From Catenulispora rubra (GTDB lineage Bacteria; Actinomycetota; Actinomycetes; Streptomycetales; Catenulisporaceae): a DNA stretch of 32,445 bases. The DNA lies in assembly GCF_015356825.1 (NCBI RefSeq), contig NZ_JAACYW010000119.1, positions 1 to 32,445 of the forward strand, read 5' to 3'. Shown one piece after another: positions 17,855 through 24,436 of this stretch. Under the pieces are notes generated by a model. It was given only the letters and a program-made list of their open reading frames with translations. It did not search any database and was not told the origin of the DNA. Positions within the stretch are counted from its first letter, which is position 1. The number at the start of each line of letters is the position of its first letter. Both the position numbers and the translations under genes were made by a program.

Positions 17855-17991
17855 GGCGACATTGTGGCGCGACCACGGTAGACACCGGTACCCAATGACG
17901 GATTCTGGCTTGTGCAGACAGAGATGCTGAACATTCGGCCTCATGCCAGTGCGGCGACGATAGGCTGGTCGGTTGAGCAGGGAGATGTTCC
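17855..17991 (-). promoter_or_regulatory. Upstream region of LAL regulator 1
   Basis: 137 bp with lower G/C content than its surroundings (e.g. ATGTTCAGCATCTCTGTC on the minus strand). CACAAT 8 nt before ATG 17854 resembles a -10 box, which would make the mRNA near-leaderless. ATCCGTCAT, a variant of the shared motif, lies 41 nt before the start. Alternatively this is coding if translation starts at 17995. Confidence 0.3.
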
Positions 17992-18207
17992 TCATGGGCG
18001 CAGACCTCTGCGATGCGGGCTCGCCGCCGCGGCGCGCTTCGCCGCGTGTTTCAACGCCCTGATTGACCGGCGCTTGCTGGGCGCTGCGGTGGTCGGCCGG
18101 ACCGTGCGGGTCTCGCCGTCGGCCGGGTTGGTTGCGTCATGCGCATCATGCGCGTCGTTCGCGTTGGTTGCCGCCGATGGAACGGTGACATTCTCAGCGG
18201 AATTCAT
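17992..18207 (-). CDS. Small 71-residue peptide, acidic head and basic tail
   Basis: ATG 18207 follows a very strong ribosome site (GGGAGGAGG). The first half is polar/acidic with a DAHDAHDA repeat and DGE. The second half is strongly basic and helix-prone (SKRRSIRALKHAAKRAAAA) and ends SPHRRGLRP. The stop overlaps ATG 17995 (ATGA) of the open extension of LAL regulator 1, so the two may be coupled. No Cys is present and no hydrophobic signal peptide. It could be a secreted-peptide or RiPP-like precursor, a toxin-like amphipathic peptide, or a small nucleic-acid-binding protein; none is established. It has its own upstream region, closed off from the previous gene by a perfect hairpin. The HRRGLR tail is shared with the 42-residue microprotein at 24032-24160. 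Confidence 0.6.
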   Translation of the reverse strand: MNSAENVTVPSAATNANDAHDAHDATNPADGETRTVRPTTAAPSKRRSIRALKHAAKRAAAASPHRRGLRP

Positions 18208-18228
18208 GGGCCTCCTCCCTGCCAGGTT

Positions 18229-18237
18229 CTGACGGAC
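18229..18237 (-). promoter_or_regulatory. Shared motif copy GTCCGTCAG, 22 nt before the 71-residue ORF
   Basis: Plus strand CTGACGGAC, extended as CTGACGGACAGCG (12 of 13 bases of the longer form). Directly upstream on the minus strand are tandem CCGACGACCCG repeats (about 18240-18285) without other recognisable boxes. Confidence 0.5.
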
Positions 18238-18300
18238 AGCGACGGCGGGTCGTCGGCGGGTCGTCGGCAGGGCGTCGGCGACGTCGGGAGGGTGGCCGGG

Positions 18301-18334
18301 CACCCGGCCTGGAAGCGTTCTTCCAGGCCGGGTG
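18301..18334 (-). terminator. Perfect 15-bp hairpin after the sigma-like gene
   Basis: CACCCGGCCTGGAAG, a 4-nt loop and the exact inverse copy. It begins 9 nt past the stop of the 342-residue gene. The strong stem without a U-run is typical of G/C-rich actinobacteria. Confidence 0.8.
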
Positions 18335-18342
18335 TGGAGGCC

Positions 18343-19371
18343 TCACTTGTCTTCTTCGTCCTGCGCCAGTGCTTCGAGCAGGATTTCCAGCAGGACCTCG
18401 GTCACGCGGGCCAGGGCCTCGGGGTCCTCGATCATCCGGGCCACGCGCTCGTCGAGGTCGGGGGCGCTGCCGGGGGTGCGGTCGAGGTGTTCGGCGCCGG
18501 TGCCGTCGTGGAAGACCTCGGTGAGGCTGTCCACGAGGGCGGTGGTCGGGTCGTCGCCGGCCAGCATGCGGGACTCGACCCGGTCGATCACGCGGGCGGC
18601 CAGCTCGTGCAGCTCGGCCTCGGCCGACTGGTCCGGGCCGGCGCAGCAGACGTAGTCGGGTTCGCGTTCGGCGTCGCCGTCGGCGCGGGGCGCGCACATC
18701 AGGGGTGCCTGCTTGTGGCCCAGGGGGCGCTCGACGTACAGCTCGTACCAGGCCGGGTTCTGCTTCATCGCGGCCAGCACGCGCTCGACGTCGGTGGCGA
18801 CCTGCCGCTCGGTGACGCCGGGATCGCCGGTGACCGCCGCGCGCCGGTCTGCCCACGCGCCGAGCGGCCAGAGTCCGCCGGGGGCCACGGTCGGCACGCC
18901 GACCCAGGTCAGGAGGTCCAGGGCCAAGGCGAGGAGCCACTGGTCCTGACCGAGGGCGTCGCCCAGCCACAGCGGCAGCCGCGGACGCTGCTGCGCGCCC
19001 CGAACCCCGCGGCGCCTGCGGTTGGCGTCCACGGTGACGGCGTTAAGCCGCGAGGCGATCCAGCCGCCGAGGTTCGCGATCTGGGTGTCAGCGTGCTTCA
19101 CAACGTCGTTCAGCACGGCCTCGACGTCATCCTGAAAACGATCATGGCACTCGGGCAGCAGGAAGCCCGCACCCGCGGCACACCGGAGGTGCCCGCGCCG
19201 GCGTTCCAGGCCGCGCGTCAGACGCTCGAAGACGACCTCCATGACGAACCGGTACAGGGCCGGGTTCGCGGTGTCGGGATTCTGCGCCAGGTAATCCGCC
19301 AACCGCCCTTCCCGGGCCGCCTTCTTGATTTCTTCTTCGACCTTTTCTTGTTCCGGGTTCTTGTCGGCCAT
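18343..19371 (-). CDS. 342-residue protein with sigma-region-2-like motif
   Basis: ATG 19371 is preceded by AAGGAGAAAGGG, ending 7 nt before it. The N-terminus is charged and helical (KNPEQEKVEEEIKKAAREGR). Residues about 76-122 (HDRFQDDVEAVLNDVV...GGWIASRLNAVTVDANRRRR) follow the pattern of sigma-70 region 2, where an acidic helix is followed by W-L-x-R-I-A...D-x-x-R-R-R. No region 4 helix-turn-helix is apparent. The middle has a hydrophobic tryptophan-rich stretch (WLGDALGQDQWLLALALDLLTWVG) and the C-terminus is acidic (ALAQDEEDK). It stands alone between two hairpins with a 447-bp control region. The sigma-like reading is inference; it may instead be an unrecognised helical protein. No catalytic motif is seen. 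Confidence 0.65.
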   Translation of the reverse strand: MADKNPEQEKVEEEIKKAAREGRLADYLAQNPDTANPALYRFVMEVVFERLTRGLERRRGHLRCAAGAGFLLPECHDRFQDDVEAVLNDVVKHADTQIANLGGWIASRLNAVTVDANRRRRGVRGAQQRPRLPLWLGDALGQDQWLLALALDLLTWVGVPTVAPGGLWPLGAWADRRAAVTGDPGVTERQVATDVERVLAAMKQNPAWYELYVERPLGHKQAPLMCAPRADGDAEREPDYVCCAGPDQSAEAELHELAARVIDRVESRMLAGDDPTTALVDSLTEVFHDGTGAEHLDRTPGSAPDLDERVARMIEDPEALARVTEVLLEILLEALAQDEEDK

Positions 19372-19555
19372 GCCGAGTCCCTTTCTCCTTCTACCGCTTC
19401 CGCAGGCCGTTTCACGGATGCCGAAATCGCGCGCCGTACGTGCAGCGGAGCGCGTGTGATCAGCAGGGATGGTCCGGAAGCCGGACTCGGAAATCGTTTT
19501 TCCCGAGGCGATTTCACGGTAAGGAACCGCGCCGTATCGCGGCTAGCGGTAAGAA

Positions 19556-19590
19556 GAAAGACACTAATAACTATGTACGTGCAAGGGCTC
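19556..19590 (-). promoter_or_regulatory. A/T-rich promoter candidate for the sigma-like gene
   Basis: Minus strand TTGCACGTACATAGTTATTAG is the most A/T-rich spot in this part of the window. TTGCAC resembles a -35 box; TAGTTAT or CATAGT could be -10 boxes, but spacing is not ideal for any single pair. It lies about 190 nt before ATG 19371, giving a long leader that includes an imperfect hairpin at 19486-19507. Confidence 0.35.
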
Positions 19591-19634
19591 CGGGGCCGCC
19601 GACACAGGGCCCTGCGAGGCCGATCGCTGAGAAA

Positions 19635-19651
19635 CCATTACCCCGCCCGAC
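19635..19651 (-). promoter_or_regulatory. 17-bp direct repeat, copy 1 (operator candidate)
   Basis: CCATTACCCCGCcCGAC on the plus strand (GTCGgGCGGGGTAATGG on the minus strand). It matches copy 2 at 16 of 17 bases, 42 bp away, four helical turns. It lies upstream of the A/T-rich promoter candidate, where an activator would bind. Confidence 0.5.
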
Positions 19652-19676
19652 CTTGCGGCGGGCCGAGTGGACGGAT

Positions 19677-19693
19677 CCATTACCCCGCGCGAC
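19677..19693 (-). promoter_or_regulatory. 17-bp direct repeat, copy 2 (operator candidate)
   Basis: CCATTACCCCGCgCGAC on the plus strand. No third copy was noticed elsewhere in the window. Together with copy 1 it forms a same-face tandem site suited to a dimeric or oligomeric LuxR/LAL activator (inference). Confidence 0.5.
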
Positions 19694-19728
19694 GAGGCAT
19701 CCGCGACGGCTCTCAGCACCCTGTGACC

Positions 19729-19737
19729 CTGACGGAC
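19729..19737 (-). promoter_or_regulatory. Shared motif copy GTCCGTCAG in the control region
   Basis: Plus strand CTGACGGAC. It is about 360 nt from the nearest downstream start codon (19371), so unlike other copies it is not placed next to a ribosome site. It sits between the LAL2 terminator hairpin and the 17-bp repeats. Confidence 0.45.
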
Positions 19738-19768
19738 ACGACGGATCAAGCCCGTGCGCGGGAAGGCC

Positions 19769-19806
19769 CGGCGCCGCCCCGACCTGGTACGGCCGGAGCG
19801 GCGCCG
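19769..19806 (-). terminator. Hairpin after LAL regulator 2
   Basis: CGGCGCCGC and its exact inverse GCGGCGCCG, 20 nt apart, begin 12 nt beyond the stop codon; the loop itself contains CCGGCCG/CGG pairing. No U-run. A weaker call than the 18301 hairpin. Confidence 0.4.
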
Positions 19807-19818
19807 ACAGAGCCCCTC

Positions 19819-22800
19819 CTACTCGCCCCCCGCGCCGAGCCCGTTCCTCACGGCCCACAACGCCGCCTCGGTCCGGTTCTGCACCCCGAGCTTGCGCATG
19901 ATGCGATGCACATGCGTGGCCACGGTCCCCTCGGCGAGACGGAACCGGCTCCCGATCTCGCGATTGGAGCACCCGGTGGCCAGCAGCCGCAGGACATCGG
20001 TCTCGCGCGGGGTCAGCGACGCGATGCCGAGTTCGGGTACTGCTGTGGCTGCCGCGCCATCGCGTGCCGCGACACCACTCGCTGCACCGCCGCCCGCCGA
20101 GCCGCTGTCGGCCGCCGCGGTGCTGGGCGCGCCACCGCTGGCCGAGATAGCGCTGCTTGCTGCGCCACTGCCGGCCGCCTCGATGTTGGCTGCACCATCC
20201 CCGGCCGCGCTGCCCGCCGTGCTTTCGCTCGCCGCCTTGCCGCCCGAGCTGGCTGTGCCGCTGCCGACTATGCCTTCGCCTGCTGCGATGTTGCCGGTCG
20301 TATGGCTGCCTGCCGCGTTGCCCCCCAACCGCGCAGCCAACCGTGCCGCCTCAGCCCGCAAAGGCTCCGCCCCGAGCCGAGCCGCAGCCTCAGCGGCCTG
20401 ATTCGCGGTTGCCACCGCATCGCCTCGGCCATCACGCGCCGCCGCCCCCGCCTGCCGCCACCGCGCGTACGCCGCCGGATACGGCCGCTCCACCCCGTCC
20501 CACCCCGCGGCGACCGCGGCCCAATCCTCCGCCGAGTCCGCCTCCGAGGCCCTCTGATGCTCAGCCTCGCACTGCCGCCGCAGCAGCTGCACCACCGCCG
20601 TCTCGGGCAGAGTCGCCGCCTCTTCCGCCGCGATGTCCACGAGATCCCCGCCCGCCACCAGAACCCCGCCCGAGTGCCGCAGGCGGTGGTCGGCTGCGGC
20701 CCGCAGTCCCACTGCGCACAACCGCAGGCGCATCAGCGCGTTGTCGGTGCCCTCCAGGCCCTGGAACGCCGTCCCATATGCCCGCACCGGTTGCCCGCGC
20801 CAGCACCAGAGCTCCGCCTCGCACGCGTGCAGGGCCGCGGTGAGCCACGGGTCACCCGCCTGCTGCTCGCGCAGCTCGTCGATCAGGCTCTCGGCATCGG
20901 CGAACCGGCCGCGTTCCACCTCGATCCCGGCCAGCGTCAGCCGCAGCCGGGCGCTGTTCTCGGCGTGCGGGCGGTCCGCCAGCGCCTGGTTCAGCAGGTC
21001 CGTGGCCTCGTTCCAGTGCCCCAGCAGCATCAGCGACGAGCCCGCGTTGCCGGCCAGCGCGCCGCCGAGCCGCGTGCCGGCCAGCCCCAGCGCCCGCGCG
21101 CGTCGCAGTCCGGCGCGAGCCTGGTCGGCCGAGCCCGCCGTGTCGCCGGCGAACGCCAGCGTCCGGGCGAGGTTGCTGTAGGTGCGCAGCACGTCCTCCA
21201 GGCGGTCGGCGCGGTCCGCGACGTCCAGCGCCCGGCGCAGCACCGGCTCGCTCTCCGCCGTCCGGCCGCTGACGGCCAGCGCCACGCCGGCCGCGTTGAG
21301 CGCATTGTTCTCCGCACCCGCGTCGCCGCAGTCGTGAGCCAGCACCACCGCTTCCTGCGCACGGTCCAACGCCGTGTCGTACGACCCCGCCCGCACCTCG
21401 GCCATCGCCAAGCCGGACAACGCCCGCGCATACACCGCCTCACCCGGCGCCGCCTGCGCCAACAGCCGCACAGCCTCGGCATACGCGTGGCCGTCCTCGG
21501 GCACCACGCGCGCCTCCCGCTGATAGCTGCCCAGCCGCTCGTACAACTCGCCCAACCGCCGCGGATTCGCATGCGGCCCCGCGGCGTCGACCGCCTCCTG
21601 CACATGCGCGACGGCCTGCCCGACGTGCCCGGCCCACCGGGCCGCGTCTGCCAGCGCGAGGAGGATCTGCTCGCGGGAACAGCGAGCCGCGTCCTCCGGC
21701 TCGGCCACCTGGTCCCACAAAGTCAGCGCACGTCGATAGTGGCTGGCAGCCTCGTGGAAGCCACGCACCCGCATCGTCGTCTCCCCGGCCCGCACGGCCG
21801 CGACCAGCGCCTCCGGATAACGCCGCGCGCGATGCCAGTGGTACGCCACCTCCACCGCGACGCCCCAGTCCCTGGTCAGAGCACCTCCGGCGCCCGCAGC
21901 CAGCGCCTGAGCCACCTCACCGTGCAGACGCCGTCGCTCTCGCGGAGCCATCTCCTTGTAGACCGCCGCGCCGAGCAGCGCGTGCGGCACGGCGTACCGG
22001 CCCTCGACCGCGTCCAGAACGAGCATCCCGTGGTCTTGGCATTCGTTCAGCGCCTCGTCGAGGACATCGACCTCCAGCCCGCTCACAGCCTCCAGCAGCC
22101 GATCGTCGACCCGACGCGCCGCCGACGCGACCCGCAGGACGCGCCGAGCCGCCACGCTGAGCGCGGAGACCCGAGCCAGCACCAGTTCCTCGACGGACCG
22201 CGGCACCGGCTCCTCGACCGATGCGACTGATGCCGCCGACGCGACCGATTCGATCGATGCGACCGATTCGGCCGACCCGCTCAGCACCCCGGACACCGCC
22301 AACTGCTCGGCGAAGAACGCGTTGCCAGCGGAGACCTCGTAGTACCGTCGCACTGCGTCCCGGTCCAGCGGCGCGAACTCGTCGAGGAACACGGACAGCT
22401 CCGCCTCGGTGAACCGCGGCAGCTCCAAACGCGTCACGCGCGGACCGAAGCCGGGCTCGGCCAGCATCCTCTGAAGCCGGTGCTCCACCGGCAACATAGA
22501 TCGGTGGCTGCACGCCAACAGCGTCCGTTCGCCGACCATGGTGTGCGTCAGATAGGAGACCAGATCCAGCGTCGACTGGTCGGCCCAGTGCAAGTCCTCG
22601 AAGACCAACACCACCGGCGCAGTCGTGCCGAGCCGTTCCAGCATCCGCCGCACGGCGCCGAAGATCCGCAGCCGTCCCGGCACCCCCACATCAGGCCCGG
22701 CAGGAGCAGTGCTACCGGCGACGTCCGAGACCAGATCGGCCAGATCGTTCCACGCCGGCCCGGCCGCCAGCCGCACCGTCTCAGGGCCCTTCTCCCACAG

Positions 22801-23247
22801 CAGCGCACGCAGCGACTCGACCAGCGGCGCGTACGGGACGACCCCGTCGCCGAGCTTGACGCACGAACCCGACAACACGTGCGCGTTGAGGTCGTGCCGC
22901 GCCTGCTCGGTGAACTCGGTGAGCAACCGCGTCTTCCCGACGCCCGCCTCGCCGGCGATCATCGCCGTGGCGGCCCGCCCCGATCCGGCCTGACGCACCA
23001 GATCGACGAGCTGTCCGAGTTCCGCGGTCCGGCTGACGAACGACGTTGCGGCTCCGCCGACTTTCCCGCGCGCGACCCGCTGTATCCGGCCGCGCCAGGT
23101 CTCCAGCGCCGCAGCCATCCGCTCCGGTTCGACACCGGCGGCAGCGGCCCGGCTCCACAACACGTTCAGCTCCTGCGCCAGCGCATCCGTCATCCGGGCA
23201 CGCACGGACTCCCGGAAGCCCTCGAAGCGCGTCAGTCGTTCGGACAT
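19819..23247 (-). CDS. LAL-type (large ATP-binding LuxR) transcription regulator 2
   Basis: A 1142-residue protein; ATG 23247 has GAGGTG 5 nt upstream and lies inside the end of the NrdG-like 2 gene (16-nt overlap), so the two are coupled. An extra N-terminal helix bundle (1-65) precedes the ATPase, with Walker A GEAGVGKT at 99-106 and Walker B VVLVFEDLHWAD. A long TPR-like middle follows, then a linker of about 100 residues made almost only of G, A, S and T (about 975-1075), and finally the LuxR helix-turn-helix (LTPRETDVLRLLATGCSNREIG). A second repeat (SVASIESVASAASVAS) lies inside the ATPase/TPR part. Regulator 1 lacks the long linker and the N-terminal bundle. It is the last gene of the six-gene operon, so the operon may encode its own regulator. 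Confidence 0.88.
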   Translation of the reverse strand: MSERLTRFEGFRESVRARMTDALAQELNVLWSRAAAAGVEPERMAAALETWRGRIQRVARGKVGGAATSFVSRTAELGQLVDLVRQAGSGRAATAMIAGEAGVGKTRLLTEFTEQARHDLNAHVLSGSCVKLGDGVVPYAPLVESLRALLWEKGPETVRLAAGPAWNDLADLVSDVAGSTAPAGPDVGVPGRLRIFGAVRRMLERLGTTAPVVLVFEDLHWADQSTLDLVSYLTHTMVGERTLLACSHRSMLPVEHRLQRMLAEPGFGPRVTRLELPRFTEAELSVFLDEFAPLDRDAVRRYYEVSAGNAFFAEQLAVSGVLSGSAESVASIESVASAASVASVEEPVPRSVEELVLARVSALSVAARRVLRVASAARRVDDRLLEAVSGLEVDVLDEALNECQDHGMLVLDAVEGRYAVPHALLGAAVYKEMAPRERRRLHGEVAQALAAGAGGALTRDWGVAVEVAYHWHRARRYPEALVAAVRAGETTMRVRGFHEAASHYRRALTLWDQVAEPEDAARCSREQILLALADAARWAGHVGQAVAHVQEAVDAAGPHANPRRLGELYERLGSYQREARVVPEDGHAYAEAVRLLAQAAPGEAVYARALSGLAMAEVRAGSYDTALDRAQEAVVLAHDCGDAGAENNALNAAGVALAVSGRTAESEPVLRRALDVADRADRLEDVLRTYSNLARTLAFAGDTAGSADQARAGLRRARALGLAGTRLGGALAGNAGSSLMLLGHWNEATDLLNQALADRPHAENSARLRLTLAGIEVERGRFADAESLIDELREQQAGDPWLTAALHACEAELWCWRGQPVRAYGTAFQGLEGTDNALMRLRLCAVGLRAAADHRLRHSGGVLVAGGDLVDIAAEEAATLPETAVVQLLRRQCEAEHQRASEADSAEDWAAVAAGWDGVERPYPAAYARWRQAGAAARDGRGDAVATANQAAEAAARLGAEPLRAEAARLAARLGGNAAGSHTTGNIAAGEGIVGSGTASSGGKAASESTAGSAAGDGAANIEAAGSGAASSAISASGGAPSTAAADSGSAGGGAASGVAARDGAAATAVPELGIASLTPRETDVLRLLATGCSNREIGSRFRLAEGTVATHVHRIMRKLGVQNRTEAALWAVRNGLGAGGE

Positions 23248-24035
23248 GGCAGCACCTCGCTTTCATTCGGGGATCGATCTGAGCCATCCAAGCCATCCAA
23301 GCCATCCAAGCCATCCGAGTCGGCCAAGCCGCTCGAACCGCTCGGCGCTCGCCAGGTGACTCCGTCAACGACCAGCCCGGCCTGCCGCAGCCTCCGATCG
23401 ATCCGGCTCAAAGTGCCCGGCCTCGGCACCCCGATGACCCAGACCCCTGATTCGTCCACCCGCAGTTGCAGCGGGGGAGCGGCCACCTGCTTGTCCACAG
23501 AAACCGCATAGCGCCGATGTCCCAACTCGGTGAGCGGCCTCAGCTGTTGGTTCGCCGATCCGCGCCACACCAGATCGGTCGGCTGCCCGACCTCATAACG
23601 CCCGGTGATCAGCGCGTCCGCATACCGCGTCGCGGCCAGCTGCTCCTCGTCGAGCTCGGTGAGCTCGTACCCGGTGTACAGCAGGATGTCGGCCTCGCCG
23701 TAACCGGCCGCAGCCGCCGCGCCGCCATCAGTACGGACCTCGGCGCGGACCTCGGCCGCGCGCCGCAGCAACTCCGCGAGCGGTCCGGCTTGCTCCAGCG
23801 GTTCGCCGCCGCTGACGGTCAGCCCGGTGGCCCCGTCGCTCAGCGCCGTTCGCCAGCGGTCGACCAGATCTTCGACGGCGACTTCGACGCCGCCGTCGGC
23901 GTCCCAGGTGTCCCGGGACATGCAGCCCTTGCAGGCCAGCGGGCATCCCTGCACCCATACCCCGAGGCGGATTCCGGGGCCGAGGGCGGTGACGGGATAG
24001 TGGCTCCGGCTGATCCGGAGTGTCGGGGCGCTCAT
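23232..24035 (-). CDS. NrdG-like radical-SAM / 4Fe-4S activase protein 2
   Basis: A 267-residue protein. ATG 24035 has GAGGA 8 nt upstream and overlaps the stop of the 42-residue microprotein (ATGA). Cluster motif C31-x3-C35-x2-C38 (CPLACKGC) is at exactly the residue numbers of paralogue 1, preceded by the same LGPG turn. SGGEP and the NrdG-type WRGSANQ follow. A Gly/Ala-rich insertion (TDGGAAAAAGYGEA) lies in the middle, and the C-terminus has a LDGLDGLDG repeat tail that paralogue 1 lacks. Expected chemistry is SAM cleavage to make a radical; no glycyl-radical enzyme is encoded nearby, so the target is unknown. It lies in one operon with a ClpB-like ATPase and LAL regulator 2. Without a partner, roles in peptide modification or redox sensing are open. 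Confidence 0.85.
   Translation of the reverse strand: MSAPTLRISRSHYPVTALGPGIRLGVWVQGCPLACKGCMSRDTWDADGGVEVAVEDLVDRWRTALSDGATGLTVSGGEPLEQAGPLAELLRRAAEVRAEVRTDGGAAAAAGYGEADILLYTGYELTELDEEQLAATRYADALITGRYEVGQPTDLVWRGSANQQLRPLTELGHRRYAVSVDKQVAAPPLQLRVDESGVWVIGVPRPGTLSRIDRRLRQAGLVVDGVTWRAPSGSSGLADSDGLDGLDGLDGSDRSPNESEVLPCPND
23283..23318 (-). repeat. 9-bp tandem repeat, four copies
   Basis: GCCATCCAA three times plus one variant, GCCATCCGA. It encodes the LDGLDGLDG tail of NrdG-like 2. A perfect short repeat of this kind is prone to slippage; changes would stay in frame because the unit is 9 bp. Confidence 0.8.
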
Positions 24036-24160
24036 GCCGGCGTCCTCAGGCCGCGCCGGTGCCCAGACCGGCCGTCGGCGGCGTCCCGGGTCATGTCCAG
24101 GCCGCGGGCCGCGGCCCACAGCGACCACCACACCCCGATCAGCCATTGGAACAGGTTCAC
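24032..24160 (-). CDS. 42-residue membrane microprotein
   Basis: GTG 24160 follows a full AGGAGG site at ideal spacing, and the stop of the preceding gene (TAG) is embedded in that site. The N-terminus MNLFQWLIGVWWSLWAAARG is one strongly hydrophobic, tryptophan-rich segment, fitting a single membrane helix. The rest is short and polar and ends GHRRGLRTPA. Its TGA overlaps ATG 24035 of NrdG-like 2 (ATGA). Strong initiation, coupling on both sides and a membrane segment argue for a real gene, although it is short. It could anchor the radical-SAM protein or the ClpB-like ATPase, or be a holin-like or toxin peptide; none is shown. The HRRGLR tail recurs in the 71-residue peptide at 17992-18207. 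Confidence 0.68.
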   Translation of the reverse strand: MNLFQWLIGVWWSLWAAARGLDMTRDAADGRSGHRRGLRTPA

Positions 24161-24169
24161 AGCCTCCTC

Positions 24170-24436
24170 CTATCGTGCGTAGACCGTGGCCGGGCCCTCG
24201 GCGTGCAGGGCCGGCCGGATCTTGTGGCCGTTGTGGATCCTCTGACGGTCGGTGTTCGTCTCCCCCGGCGGAAAGCTCCCGCAGTACCAGCACCCGGACC
24301 GGTCCCGGGCCTGAGCGTCGTCAGACGCCGGCCCGGGGCCGTTCCCCCCGGCGACGCCGCCGATCGTCCCCTCCTCGTTCGGCGACGGGTCATGGTGGTC
24401 GTGCTGGTGGGTGGGTCGCCGCCGGCGCCGGCTCAT
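24170..24436 (-). CDS. 88-residue CxxC/His-rich protein
   Basis: ATG 24436 overlaps the stop of the ClpB-like gene (ATGA), so it is translationally coupled. The N-terminus is basic and His-rich (MSRRRRRPTHQHDHHD), the middle is Gly/Pro/Asp-rich and disordered-looking, and the C-terminal third has CWYCG followed by HNGHK. C-x2-C plus two histidines could hold one zinc ion, but the spacing matches no zinc-finger class I know. It sits directly before the 42-residue microprotein. The function is unknown; an adaptor or metal-binding accessory for the ATPase or the radical-SAM protein is a guess. Confidence 0.68.
   Translation of the reverse strand: MSRRRRRPTHQHDHHDPSPNEEGTIGGVAGGNGPGPASDDAQARDRSGCWYCGSFPPGETNTDRQRIHNGHKIRPALHAEGPATVYAR

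Noticed and set aside
17855..17995. 47-residue extension of LAL regulator 1 up to ATG 17995
   Set aside because: Not part of the conserved ATPase start and lower G/C; kept only as an alternative because ATGA overlap with the 71-residue gene makes it possible.
19635..19693. Attachment site or transposon ends
   Set aside because: The 17-bp repeats are direct, only 42 bp apart, and no integrase or transposase is present.
18139..22230. Very long plus-strand open frame (1363 codons)
   Set aside because: Shadow of the minus-strand regulator and sigma-like genes; runs across two gene boundaries and a terminator and gives Arg/His/Pro-rich protein.
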